From contig BJKQ01000003.1 in the NCBI GenBank assembly GCA_006538405.1, positions 434,001-498,000 on the forward strand: 64,000 bases of DNA, written 5' to 3'. This DNA comes from Hansfordia pulvinata. Taxonomy: Eukaryota > Ascomycota > Sordariomycetes > Xylariales. Numbering within the stretch: the first letter of the stretch is position 1; every line of letters starts with the position of its first letter. The position numbers were made by a program, and so were the translations under genes. The notes beneath the pieces are model-generated. The model saw only the letters and a program-made list of their open reading frames with translations. It did not search any database and was not told the origin of the DNA. Below are positions 47,461-58,498 of the stretch, one piece after another.

Positions 47461-48216
47461 TCTTACGTGTGTTGCGTTGCGGTCCGTGTGGGGTGTGTAT
47501 AACCGCAGCTGAAGCTGACGGCATTTGAGGGACCGGGCGAGGTCTTGGTCATCTTGCCCGGTCTCGTCGTCGTCACCACTGCAACGATGATGGGGAGACC
47601 TCTTTTTTCATTCTTTTTTTTTTTTTCTTTATCTTTGGCTCTTTTGATTTCGACATGCGCCGTCCATATCGTACGGCCTCACATTCTCCTCGCATCTTGT
47701 ATGCTGGGACATGTCTGCGTCCGCATTTCTTGTTTTCTTTTCGATTCCTACCGTCTGGGTCATGTGTCACGTGCTTGGCTTGGCTTGGCTTCCCTGAAAG
47801 CCACTGGCTGCCACATGTGCCGATCAGTTATTTGTCGTCTCTCCACCACAAGAGGCAGAAGGTGCCGGACAAGCCTAGGCGGGGGGGGGGGCATGGCAAT
47901 ACTCTCACTCGTGTGAGTACGCGGGATACCATCAGCGCGGCAAGGGTCTCAGACGTTCTGCTTCTTGTCCTTCTTCCTCTGGCCATTACATTCCCCTCTC
48001 CCCTCTCTCTCCTTTGGTGTCGGGATGACGTCTCGATGGTAATCTTGTTGCCTCCTCTCTCGCCCCCAGGTGAGCTGACCGATGACTCTCATCAGTCCGC
48101 GCATGAAAAAGCCGCTATCTCGCGGGAGGGGGGGTCAGCCATAGCCGAGACAGAGGGGAGGCGGGGCGGGCCGTCCGGCCGTGTGTGCTCGTATGCCAAA
48201 CAGGGGACAGCTCTTG

Positions 48217-48219
<3 letters not shown>

Positions 48220-48269
<50 letters not shown>

Positions 48270-48270
48270 T
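48220..48270. repeat. (CT)n microsatellite
   Basis: About 50 bases of CT dinucleotides with one interruption. The Ser/Leu-rich translation across it is not a gene. Confidence 0.95.
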
Positions 48271-49238
48271 GTAATGTCTGCCAGTCGGCCTGTGTTGGAG
48301 CCAGGGGCTCTAGCCGGGATATCCCCCGTTCGCAGTGCCTGGGCTGTGCGGCTTCTTCCGTCGTTTCAAGCTGGCTGAGAACAAACAGATCTGAGCTGGC
48401 GGGCCGGGCCACGCAAACATGCAAGCCACCTCGCGTAACGGCGAAAAGAATCGCCAGGTAGCGGTGGTCGTCTAAGATACTGTTGAGTGAGGGGGGCTGG
48501 GTTGTGAAGCTCGCAGACGGTCTCTGGGTGCCAGGTTGATGAACCACAGAGACTTGTTCCAGCTTGGAAACTAAGGTAGTTAGACCTCGCTGTGCGGTGC
48601 GGCTCGCCGGCCTACTGCGACGCGTCTCTCATCTGGCCGGTTCGTTGGTCAAGGGCACCACGAGGGGCGAGGGAGACGGACCATTCGACTTGGCTGTTAT
48701 CCTCTCGAAGATATTGCCGCGCAAACAAGCCACACCCACGAGAGGCTTCTCCGACCTGTGTGTAACCGACACGGTCGAAACGGTACAAGAAATGACACAG
48801 CTTCCCTTGATAAGACCCTTTCGAGACAGTAAGTCGTCCACTTTCTCGGATAACAGCGCCGGTTAGTTCCTGATGTCGATACCTGTGGGACGACGCTCTT
48901 CACGCAGTGGGCGCCTCAACTGCGTCTATCACACTACGACGGGGTGGAAAATGCATATTTACGGGGCGCTCAGGCAATACCTGTATAGTATTCCTAACAT
49001 GCGTGGGGCAAGGCACTTTGAGTCTCTTAGAGAACAACCTCGAGGCACAAGAACCTACAAACCCCAAAGCCCCCGAAGCGTGCGTCGTTCGTGCAACCCT
49101 GTTGTAGCTCTGTTCTCAAGCGGCAACTCGAAGACTCTTCCCACGAGAAGAGGTCTCGGATCCGACAGAGACATGCGCAAACTGGCAAGACCCGTGCCTC
49201 TATTCTCGCCATCTTCTCCGTCTGCGGCGGGCTCGCTT

Positions 49239-50836
49239 TTACGGCCCCATCTGGCTCAGCGGGTAGAAGAACTTCTCCTTGAACGACGAGTTCTTGGTCG
49301 GCACCTGGGGCTTGAAGTCCTTCCTCAACTCCTTTTTCCTCCCCGCGCCCACTGCATTTCCGCCGCCGTCGGGTTGGGGTGGAGGAACTTGTCCAGCTTG
49401 GTCACCTTCCTGCTCGGCCCCCTTCGCTTGCCGCCGCACGCGTCCTTGCGGCTGCTGCCCGCTCCGCCCTCGTCCTCGGCTTCGTCTTGTCCCGCTTCGG
49501 CTGGACTGCCGCCTCCGCCCTCGGCGGCAGCGTCTTCGGGGGCCGCCGAGGCTGCCTTCTCGCCGCCGCCGAGGTTCTCCCTGACGTTGTCCACCCATTC
49601 CTCGATGCGGCTGCTGCCTGACTTGCCCATCTCTTCCCCCTTTTCCCCTTTATCACCCTCGTCCGCTGCCTCGCCCGGGCAATCCACATTTCCCTTGTCG
49701 GCCTCCTTGGCGGCTTCCTCTTCAGCCTCCTGTTTTGCGGCCTCCTCTTCGGCCGCTTTCTTTGCTGCTTCTTCTGTCTCCTTCTTTGCTGCTTCTTCAG
49801 CCTCCTTCTTTGCTGCTTCTTCAGCCTCCTTTTTTGCGGCTTCTTCTTCAGCCTGCTTCTTCGCGGCTGCTTCCTCGCCCGCGACAGACCCATTCTCGCT
49901 CTTCTTGCTCGACTTAACAGATCCCTTCTGGCTCGCCCTAACAAACCCTTTCTTGCTCGACTTAACAGACTCCTTCTCGCTCTTAGCCACGCTCGCCTTA
50001 GACCCCTTCTCGCTCTTCTCGCTCGCCCTGACAGACCCCTTCTTGCTTGACCCAACAGACCCCCTCTCGCTCTGGGCCACGTTCGCCTTGGACCCCTTCT
50101 CGCTCTTGGCCACGCCCGACTTAACAGACCCCTTCTCGCTCTTGGCCACGCCCGACTTAACAGACCCCTTCTCGCTTTTGGCCACGCTCTTGGCCTCGCT
50201 GGCCGCCGCCGCCGCCGCCGCCGCCGTCTCCTCCTCCTGAATCGTCTCCAGCTTCTCACCTTCGCCCCCCCCGCAGCCGACTTCTTGTCCCCCTCGGCCT
50301 CCTCCTGGGCGGCGGCGGCGGGCTCCTGCTGCTGCTGCTGCTCCTCCTCCTCCTCCTCCCCTTAGCCTGTTCGCCGCCCCCAGCTACTGACGCCGCCGAC
50401 GCCGCCGACCCCTCCGCTTTCTCGTCCTTCCTCTTCTTGCCCTCCTCCCCCCGGCAGCGGATTTGCTGCCGCCGCCGTCGCTGCTCCCGCGACGGCCCAC
50501 GCTGCCGCCGCCGCCGCCGCCGCCGGCAGCAGCAGTCCTCGGCAGTACCGGTGCCGACCACCTGCCGGCGAGAAGACGCGCGGGGTCCCAGCCGTCATCG
50601 TCCGTGTCGTCGTCGTCCCAGGGGGCAGCAACCACCACCGGCCATCTGCCGTCGTGGTGGTGGTCCCGATACGCTGCTGCCTTGGCGTCCCGGCGCTGCT
50701 GTTGGTGGTGGTGGTGGTGGAGGTGGAGATCGGCGGCGGCGGCCGGGACCCGTGGCGCTGTCGGGCTCAGAGGGAAGCCGGCGGCGGCCGCCGCGAACAG
50801 GAGGGCCGCTGCCCCGAGGCCCGCGGACCACCTCAT
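49239..50836 (-). CDS. Secreted Lys/Glu/Ala/Ser repeat protein, frame broken at four G runs
   Basis: The start at 50836 gives MRWSAGLGAAALLFAAAAAG, a clear signal peptide, followed by His/Gln-rich and Gly-rich stretches. The frame as written stops at 50384, yet coding-like sequence continues in shifted frames: GEEGKKRKDEKAEGSAAS, then poly-Glu/Gln, then EGEKLETIQEEE. SEKGSVKS-type repeats (50185-49920) follow, then EEAAKKEA heptad-like repeats and SRIEEWVDNVRENLG. The end is KKELRKDFKPQVPTKNSS and KFFYPLSQMGP*. Each transition falls on a G run (complement of C runs at 50447-50452, 50358-50361, 50265-50272 and 49341-49344), and adding one base at each makes one frame of about 533 codons. I infer a real gene with homopolymer errors, though decay is possible. 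I recognise no family. The repeats suggest an extended, charged, perhaps coiled-coil secreted protein. Confidence 0.6.
49920..50185 (-). repeat. Coding repeats of the SEKGSVKSG type
   Basis: Degenerate units of roughly 10-13 codons built on (A)KSEKGSVKSG are repeated about ten times inside the secreted protein. The first three (near 50185-50100) are nearly identical in DNA, indicating recent duplication. Confidence 0.8.
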
Positions 50837-53212
50837 CCTGCCTCTTTTCTTTTTTTTTCCCCCCCCTTTCTCTTTCTGCTGGTTTACCGCCGGGGGTTTT
50901 TTTTTTTCTTCAATATTTGATTTCCCCCTTCCGTCGATTCCGTTCCACTCTTCCCTCTTTCCTTTTCTCTGTGTCTCCCGAAATTGCCGAAGAGAAATAA
51001 GAAGAGAACCTTCCCCCGCTTCACACACGCACGGTGCCAGCGAGGTTGGGGCCTCACTTGCTCGTTCCCTCTGGGCGTCTCTCCCTCGGCCGTCTCTGTG
51101 CCTCGGCGTTGTAGACCATCCGCGAAAGAAAAGCCTGGTGGATTTCTGATGGGTGTATGGAGGAGAGGAATGGATTGAGTCCGCCGAGACGACAAGTAGG
51201 AGCTGCGAAAGAGAGCGGCCCGTCACATGCGATCTCTTCCCCCCCTTGGTGGTGATCTCCGGAGGATGGGGAAGGAGGTTAAGAGGGGAACGGGCGAGGA
51301 TTGCTATAAGAAGGCCCAAACGGCCCGAGGATGTGGTTAGCGTTGCGTGTATGCGTGCTTATGCCTTGCAGAGAGGGGGCCAGGCAGGGGCAGGCGGCGA
51401 GAGGCGCGAGCGCTGGAGGCGGAGACCCCATGAGAAGGGGTGGGGGGGCAGGCCAGCCTCCGCTGCCGTTTGAAATAAGCGCATCGAAGCGCACATGGAT
51501 GGGAGGGAGATTCTGCGGGCTCTTTGAGTTCGGGGTGGCCAGTCCGCTTCTTCATCGAAAAGAATCGCCAAGCCCGGTGGTTTCGCGGTAAGAATCCACC
51601 GCCTGCCGCCGGCCACCGACCTCTACTACTCGTATATTCCACACCCACCTGTTGGGACACCTGGTTGGCACCATGGGGGACCCGGGAGGCAGCAGAGAGG
51701 CCTTGTTTTCGTGGGGCTTCGAGGGCAGCGACCCAAACGCCGCAGGGGCGACGTCGCCCCCACCGGTAGGGGGTCTGAGGCAGAGAGGGTGGGCTGGCGC
51801 ACGTAGCCCGGACCCTGCGCAAGGCGAAACGGAAAAAGACAGCTAAGCCTGTGAGCACACGTGAGCCTGCTGTTCTTGTTGCTGTCTGCAAATCTCCCGC
51901 TGTCTCTCCCGCTGTCGCGCTGTCAGAACCACTCACAAGCGTCGGCATTCCATTGCCCGCCCCCTTGTGCCCCCGAGAGACTTTTCCAGAATCCTGCGAA
52001 ATCCCGAGAGCGAAGCCGGGAGTTGCTTGCCTCGGCCCGGGCCGGAGCAACTCAATCGATCCAGCTGACGCCACTGCTGCGCGCAATAACCAAAAAAAAT
52101 CAAGGACTCCGCCGTCCCTTGGAGCCGCACCGGCAACAGCGTCGGCTCGTGCTTAATGCCTCTCTGGAGACGGCATCTCGCCTGTGTCGCCCAGTCCCCA
52201 CCGCCCCCCGCCCACACGGCGATGGCCAGAGGCGCCGACATCGTCGGGTCTGCGTTTTACGACGGGTCTGGCACCACATATCCATTGCTCTCTGCCGCAG
52301 AGCAAGGGGAGCGGCGAGCCTGCACGACCTCGGGTCGGCGTCGTCAGAGCGTCTCCGGTGCCCCACAAGTCCCGGACCCGTGTGCCGTGCTGTGCTTGCA
52401 TCTCATCGGCATAGCGTCGGCTCGAGGGTCTCTGTCTGGAGGCTGGGTTTAGACTGGGGCGCCGAGCGCCACCTCTCGAGGGCATGCTTCGGCAGTTGCA
52501 CGCGAGACTGGGTGGTCCCCGTCCACTCAGACTTTCACCGCATTCGCCACCCGCTTCAGGCAAGTTGTGTTTTTAGAAGCTCGTGAGGCGACAGATTAAC
52601 CCACCCGCGTCGCCGGAGATCGGCCACGCGATCCTTTGAGATCGGAAACCTCCGCCGGGGCGTAGGTAGGTCGTCAGTGGGACGGAAATTGAATGGACAC
52701 GTTAGCCTTGGCAAGTGTGTAGTCGTCGAATGAGTGTTTGGCGATCAAGGACGACGCCTGTCCTATTGAGTGACGAAAGTAGCCGGGTTCGATCAATACA
52801 TGGCTGTATGAATGGCTTTGCGACTGCTCCGATTTGATCGTTCAGGTTCAATGCGCCGCATGCGCTCCCAATGGCAAGTCATGTTATCTCTGCGTTGGAA
52901 GACAGGTAAGCGCACGTCGATACAACACATGGTTTGCCGCAGGCCGTTCAATTAGTAAAGTCTAATAATGGTGTTAATTAGGTGTCTCTATCCCAAGTCT
53001 AAAAATGCCGTAGCTTAGCAGCGCGGCGGCCTCGGATCAAACAGCGCCGGCGGCATGATCTGCTATCATCCGCATTACCTGGACGACAGCGTGGATCGCG
53101 GATTTTTACTTCAGAACCACCACCTTCCAGTCTCGCGCTCCAGCATGCGGCAACCGCAATGACCCAGTAGCGCACCTGCTGGTTGTCAAGTACTAAAGGC
53201 AGGTTCCGCTTG
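50837..53212. other. Intergenic region without recognisable gene
   Basis: It starts with the T-rich and pyrimidine-rich flank upstream of the secreted repeat protein, which is on the minus strand. The largest frame (minus, 51337-52086) has no motif and is overlapped by plus-strand frames. One TACTCGTA copy lies at 51627. The end is the 3' flank of the SUR7 gene. Confidence 0.55.
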
Positions 53213-54263
53213 CTATTTCTCCTCTGGTACTGTGGCCGGCGGGATGTCCCGGCCACCCTTGCGATGCGTTTTCATGTCTCTCCGGGAGGTGCAGCAGCAG
53301 CACATGCCTGCGTGGAAAAAGAAGGCGAGCAGGGTGAAACCCGTGGCTACCCAGCTGAAAGCCACCATTTTGGTACCGAGATCGACCTTGATGTTGAAAT
53401 CGGGCTGCGATGAGAGGGCGTACTTGAAGACGACAGACATGGCGGTCCCCAAGATGGTTCCGACAGTGATCATCAGGGTGGCGATGAAAGAGAAAATGGA
53501 GAAGGGCAGACTCCACCAGCGCGAGAAGATGACGACGGGGGCGACCAGCATCAGCACGAAGATGAGACACAGCCCGGCCAAGTAGAAGCCGAACATGATG
53601 TGGGACGCCAGACGCAGGAGGCGAAGCACATCGTTGACCTCGCTCGGGAGAGCGATAGAAGCGCCAGCGAAAAGCTCACTCATCAAAACCTCGACCGGAT
53701 TGAACCAGAACTGCGAGCTGGGCGGCGAACAGTAGGTGATACCCCTGCGAGCCGGTTAGCTGTGGCGGATCAAGCCATGTCTTGCGCGCAATGGGGGGCC
53801 GTACGAGTCGTTGTATCCTTCGCAGAAGCTCCACAGCCCGACTTGGTAGAAATCGTGCAGACCCAGGGTGCGAGCAATCGAGTTGGTCAGAGTGAGGCCA
53901 CCAGCTGGCAATGCCGTCACGAGAATGTCGGAGAGGTCGAGCTTGAAGAAATAGATGTCGCTCCTGGCGCCGGTCGCCCGGGTATTGCCTACCTCACACT
54001 ACGAATAAAGCTGGTTAGCGGACTCCTCGGGGAGGCTCCGAGTCTTGCGGCTGGCAACTGACCAGGATGAGGAAGATGATGGCGACGAGGTAGAAGAAGC
54101 AGGAGATGTAGATGAAGGTCTGGCGGGTCGTGGTGCCGCGCTTGACGGCGGCGGCACTGGGCTGCTGGTGCCCATTCTCGACCGGGGCGTCGGCGACGAC
54201 GGTGGGCTCGGTGGGCGCCGGGGCCTGTCGCTTGCGGAAACGGGGAAGCGAGGCGAGGACCAT
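53213..54263 (-). CDS. SUR7/PalI-family four-span plasma membrane protein
   Basis: Three exons, 54263-54063, about 53998-53805 and 53744-53213, encode about 308 residues. The start MVLASLPRFRKR is followed by a basic cytosolic stretch and TM1 (FIYISCFFYLVAIIFLIL). A long extracellular loop has YFFKLDLSDI and the family hallmark GLWSFCEGYNDS, then ITYCSPPSSQFWFNP. Three more spans follow (HIMFGFYLAGLCLIFVLML, FSIFSFIATLMITVGTILG, WVATGFTLLAFFF), and the cytosolic tail begins CCCCTSRRDMKTH. SUR7-type proteins mark eisosome/MCC patches or act in sphingolipid and cell-wall homeostasis; PalI/Rim9 members assist pH sensing. Which subgroup this belongs to is not clear. The acceptor of intron 1 could be six bases further in (53992). 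The CCCC cluster may be palmitoylated, an inference. Confidence 0.9.
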
Positions 54264-55335
54264 GGTGCTTGTCACCAGTAGCAACAGCAGAGGTGGCGGG
54301 CAGCAGGGCGAAGCAGGACGTGAGTTGACGTCGGAGAGCTGAGGAGGTCGAAGAGGAGCGCCGACAAAAGACTGCCGCAGTTTGAGACGGCAGGATGGGA
54401 TCGCTTGGGCCCAGCCAGACAAGCGCCGAGGGCGGGTTCGAGTCAAGTGGCAGGGCAGCTGCCACGAGAGAGCTCAGGAAGCAGGTGAACGTGGTGAGGT
54501 CTGGTGAATGCTCGTACTGAGAGGGCAGGGCTCCCGTCGGATCGAGCAGCGCACCCGCACACCACGGACCAGCCAGGAGGGACCCAGAGGGGTGATGTGT
54601 TATTGCGCAGTGCCGTCTGGCGGCGGCGGCGGCGGCGGCGCGTGTGGTTGCCCGGCACATGAGCCGTCCGCAGACGAAGTACCTGCAAGTCCTGGCTCGG
54701 TCGTCTCTGTTGCTCGACCCAGACGTGGTGGAGCAAGGCCCAGCCGGGGCCGATCGTGGGTTGAGCTAGGGGGATTGGTGATGGGAGCCGCGACAGTGGG
54801 ATGGATTTGAATCGTACGCGTCAGGGGGGGCCTCAGTTACGAGAAACAGTCGTAGGGAGCCGTCTTGGCGGCGCAGAAGCTGTCAACTGTGGACATCCAC
54901 CTACTCGGACGAGTACTACCTATCCACTGGGCGGATGTGCTCGCAGGCCGGACGAACCAGACATCTCGGGCTGCCAGATGCTGCTCAGTAAGGTTGGGCA
55001 GCTAAGGTTGACCTTCACCAGTTGGTGTTTCATAAGTACCTACCTTATGTACCCAAGTCACCTCCTTGCCACCATGGGCCCGAGTGCATTCCTAGAAGTA
55101 GGTGGTAGCCAAGGTGTTTGATCTAAATACTGAGAGAGGAAGGCACGAGGAGGCCATGTACGGCCATGCTCGTACGAGTAGTTTGGATAATGACGATCAA
55201 CGAGGAAGTTGCGATAGCTCGCATTGGGCCGTGCGGCCAGTGCGGCCGTGTAAGTCTGACCGTGCTTTTACAGCTGGAGACTTCCAGTCAGACCCACCAA
55301 GACCCGCTTCAGTCAGGCCCGCAGCAATGATGGCG

Positions 55336-55353
55336 AGTACTCGTACGAGTACT
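55336..55353. repeat. 18-bp perfect palindrome AGTACTCGTACGAGTACT
   Basis: Two head-to-head copies of the dispersed octamer overlap to form an exact palindrome. A second, GTACTCGTACGAGTAC, lies at 56021-56036. Confidence 0.95.
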
Positions 55354-56705
55354 GTTTTCGAATCTGCCAGTCTCTGCGTTGCGCCCGCTGTTTCAGGCAC
55401 AAGAGCCCGCTTTACTCATGAGAGACTTCCGATTATGCGCCCTCCCAGAGTGTATTGAGCCGAATGGCGAAGAGCAACAACCCAACCTCATCTGACGAAT
55501 TCTTCAACACTGATCTTTCACACCACACGTCAGGCTTGAAGCCTGCCTCGAGCTGGCGATTCGTTGGTGCGCGTCTGGACCTGGCTATCGTGGCGTGGCG
55601 CGGGCCCACGAGCCGCCAGCTACGTCATCGTCCGTCCTCGTCTGGGTCCGCATTACGAGCAAAACCTGCCAATATCATCAGAGAGAGAATTTTACTAGGG
55701 TCGACCCCAGAGGCTCTATCTACCCACGGAGGTCCTGTGTGCCTGTGCCAGGCGAGTACTGATACGGGTATCCGGCAGCCAGGCACCAGCACCAAAACCA
55801 GCACCAGCACCAGCACCACAAAGCACCCGACAGCCCAGTAGAGTACGAGTACCGGTCCTGCCACGCTGCCAACTCATCCGCATCGACCAGCAACCAGTCC
55901 GTCCGAGACCCGCCCGTGCGTCTGACACGCGGAGTCGGGAAGTCGGGTCAGGCGGCAAGGCAGGAGAGTAGGTACGGATGCGCACTGCACGCCGCCCGTC
56001 CTGCCTGTCAAGGAACTGTGGTACTCGTACGAGTACTCGTCCGTACACAGCTGAGGCGGGACCGCTGCGGCAAGCGGCACATCGTTATTTTCTCCCATCT
56101 TGCGTAAAAGAAAGCATTGTGGGATTCGTTGCTCAGTTGACATGTCTTCACACAGGAGCTGCCGTGGCGACTACTCGCACGAGTACTGGTAAGGTCGACT
56201 CATCCAATACCCTGGATGATCAAAGCATGCTGCATGAAGCGGTGATAGGGAGTGATGATGTATTCTCTTCAGCCACTTTGAGCGAAAGAGGCGCCAGTAC
56301 AGAGCATGAGCAGCCCAGAGTCCTCGTACATGCATCCGAGGAGCTGTTGGGGCCCATGCGGTGCGGCAAAGTGCTTTCGTCGCGACAGCCAATGGCCCCA
56401 GAGCGTCGACATGACGGAGGCAGAGGTGGCAGATGTACCTTGAGGTACCCTGATTGCCGGAGATCTAGGCTGCGGTGGATCGCGCAGGGCCTTCGCCGCA
56501 TCGTAGATTGATTGGCAAGGATTGCGCATGGCCCGTCACCTACCGTGTCGGGTACGAGACGAGGCCCCCTACCCTGCCTGCTCTGTATTCGTAGATCGTC
56601 TCCAGGTCTGTCTGTCTGTCTGCCGAGAGCGAGATTCGGATGAATTCGCTGTGGTGACAGACAGTAAAGGCAATCACAAGCCTGGAGTCGAGTAGGTAGG
56701 TACCC

Positions 56706-56737
56706 AGAGACCTGCCTACCTAGAGACCTGCCTACCT
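56706..56737. repeat. 16-bp tandem duplication
   Basis: AGAGACCTGCCTACCT occurs twice in immediate succession, inside a stretch of ACCT/AGGT words that continues to about 56790, upstream of the PLC-like gene. Confidence 0.95.
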
Positions 56738-57084
56738 AATAGTATGGAAGGTAGGTAGTAAGGTACGAATAAGTTATTACGAGAGGTAGGTAGTGCGGGC
56801 GGGCACTCATATCCAGCTTGCCCGCCTGGCTTTCTCTCCGCGCCGGCCTCTCTTCAACCTTGCTGTCGACCCGGTCGCAGTGGCCACAGGCATCTCTCCC
56901 TCCTTCTCCCTGCGGATCCACCCTACCGCAGAGGTTCAGCTGCCTGCGCGCAATCCCCGCCAGGCTTCCCGCCTTCGCCTTCCAGTACTCGTACACCTTG
57001 CCTGCGATCCCTCCACGAGTACTCTCCCGGCTCCATCCAAGCCACTCTCGTGAGGCGCCATTGCTCCCCCTCGCTTCAGCCGTC

Positions 57085-58498
57085 ATGGCTTATAGAGTTG
57101 TTGCCGTCTCGCTGGCTGCCTTGTCCGCGGTCCTGGCGCAGACGTCTGTCAGCGACGACAGGACCACCGACACCGACGCCGCCACCACCACCCAGCTGAC
57201 GGTCCCGACCGGCTCCTATTCCACCGAGACCACCCAGGTCACCCTCGGCACCTCGCTCGGCGACGTCTCCTCGACGACCGGCTCCAGCAATGCCACCGCC
57301 TCGACCTCGTCCTCGCGCACCACCCTCGCCGATGACACGGACTCGGCTACATTCCTCACCGGCTCCGTCACTGCCAACCCCACCACCTTTGCCGGCAACT
57401 TCTCCATGAGCGCCACGGCCACTGCCTCGCCAACGCCCTCCGTCGTCAACACCCAGCCTTGCAACAACTACCCCGAGTTCTGCTCCCGCAAGTACAGCAA
57501 CATCACCTACATTGGCTGCCACAACTCGCCCTTCATCCTGCCCAACAACCTCGCCTCCAACCAGCAGTTCGACGTCACCTCCCAGCTGAATGACGGCGTT
57601 CGCTTTCTGCAGGCCCAGATTCAGTTCCCCAAGGGCGTCGACGAGCCCCATTTCTGCCACACCAGCTGCGACATTCTCGACGCCGGCCCCATCACCGACT
57701 GGCTGACCCAGGTGAAGAATTGGGTTGCGTCTCACCCCTACGATGTTGTCACCATCTTGCTGGGCAACGGCAACTAGTAAGTCGCATGAACGAAAGAAGA
57801 CCTACTCTAGTGTTCACGGACTGACCTCACTGCCCCTCAATAGTTCCCCTGTGGAAAAGTTCATCCCCTACATTGAGCAGAGCGGAATCCTCCGCTACGT
57901 GTACAAGCCCAAGGTCGCGCCCATGGTGTTGGACGACTGGCCCACCCTGAACGACATGATTCTGCGAGGCCAGCGAGTGGTCATGTTTATGGACTACAAC
58001 GCCAACCAGCAAAAGTTCCCCTGGTTGCTGGACGAGTTCTCTCAAGTCTGGGAGACTCCTTTCGACCCCACAAACCAGAGCTTCCCCTGCACCGTCCAGC
58101 GGCCACCGGACCTGGCGCCCAAGGACGCCAAGAACCGCCTGTATCTGCTCAACCATAATCTGAACATTGAGCTTTCGCTGTTGGGTGTGCAGATGCCAGT
58201 ACCCGCCCGGGCCGAGCTCAACCTGACGAACAACGCCACGGGCCACGGCAGTTTGGGTCAGGGTGCCAAGAACTGCCTGGGTGACTGGGGCAGGGCGCCC
58301 AACTTCCTCAACGTCGACTACTACAACTACGGCGGCTTTCCTGGGTCTGTCTTCGAGGTCGCAGCCCAGATGAACAACGTGAAGTACAACCGGACTTGCT
58401 GCGGCCAAGCCATCACCAGCGACGCGGCTGACCGCGCGAGCCACCGGGGGATTGTCTCAGGGCTGATTGGGCTGGCTTTGCTCTGGTGCCTGCTTTGA
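57085..58498 (+). CDS. Secreted PLC-like phosphodiesterase, probably GPI-anchored
   Basis: Exons 57085-57776 and 57844-58498 (67-nt intron) encode 448 residues. The N-terminus MAYRVVAVSLAALSAVLA is a signal peptide. Residues about 20-130 are Ser/Thr-rich and likely O-glycosylated. The catalytic-type TIM barrel of the PI-PLC X superfamily follows: ITYIGCHNSPF contains the His of the first active-site position, then FDVTSQLNDGVRFLQAQIQF, HPYDVVTILLGNGNYS, RGQRVVMFMDYNANQ and LLNHNLNIEL. The C-terminus has SDAADRAS followed by a hydrophobic end (GLIGLALLWCLL) and no basic tail, fitting a GPI-attachment signal. Fungal members of this family are uncharacterised; the reaction (cleavage of a phosphodiester, perhaps a GPI or phosphoinositide) is inferred from the fold. 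The first exon ends within a Tyr codon directly before GTAAGT. Confidence 0.9.

Larger units (their letters stand above)
35147..49238. other. 14-kb gene desert dense in TACTCGTA motifs
   Basis: I find no gene I can support. Open frames up to about 310 codons exist (for example 44387-45319 plus and 42669-43526 minus), but they overlap on both strands, lack domains and look like GC-rich chance frames. It carries 18 TACTCGTA/TACGAGTA copies between 37202 and 46118, many AGGTACCT-like words, microsatellites (CTTT, GT, CT) and several G or C tracts. No transposon terminal repeats or transposase remnants were recognised. Confidence 0.55.
54264..57084. other. Intergenic region with paired TACTCGTA palindromes
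   Basis: No gene is supported. It contains a short GGC repeat near 54615-54640 and degenerate CAGCAC repeats near 55786-55820. TACTCGTA/TACGAGTA copies start at 55173, 55338, 55344, 55844, 56022, 56028 and 56986, two pairs forming perfect palindromes. The last one is 99 bases before the start codon of the next gene. Confidence 0.6.

Noticed and set aside
48564..48866. 100-codon plus-strand frame with a fairly natural composition
   Set aside because: No family or splice partner recognised and the neighbourhood is gene-free; not enough evidence to call.
48873..50240. 455-codon frame on the plus strand, Ser/Phe/Leu-rich
   Set aside because: It is the antisense shadow of the SEKGS and AAKKEA repeats of the minus-strand secreted protein; the repeated FFAASSA sequence is what those repeats give when read backwards.
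52780..52800. GGTTCGAT resembling a tRNA B box
   Set aside because: The terminal CC of the B box and any A box or cloverleaf at the right distance are missing.
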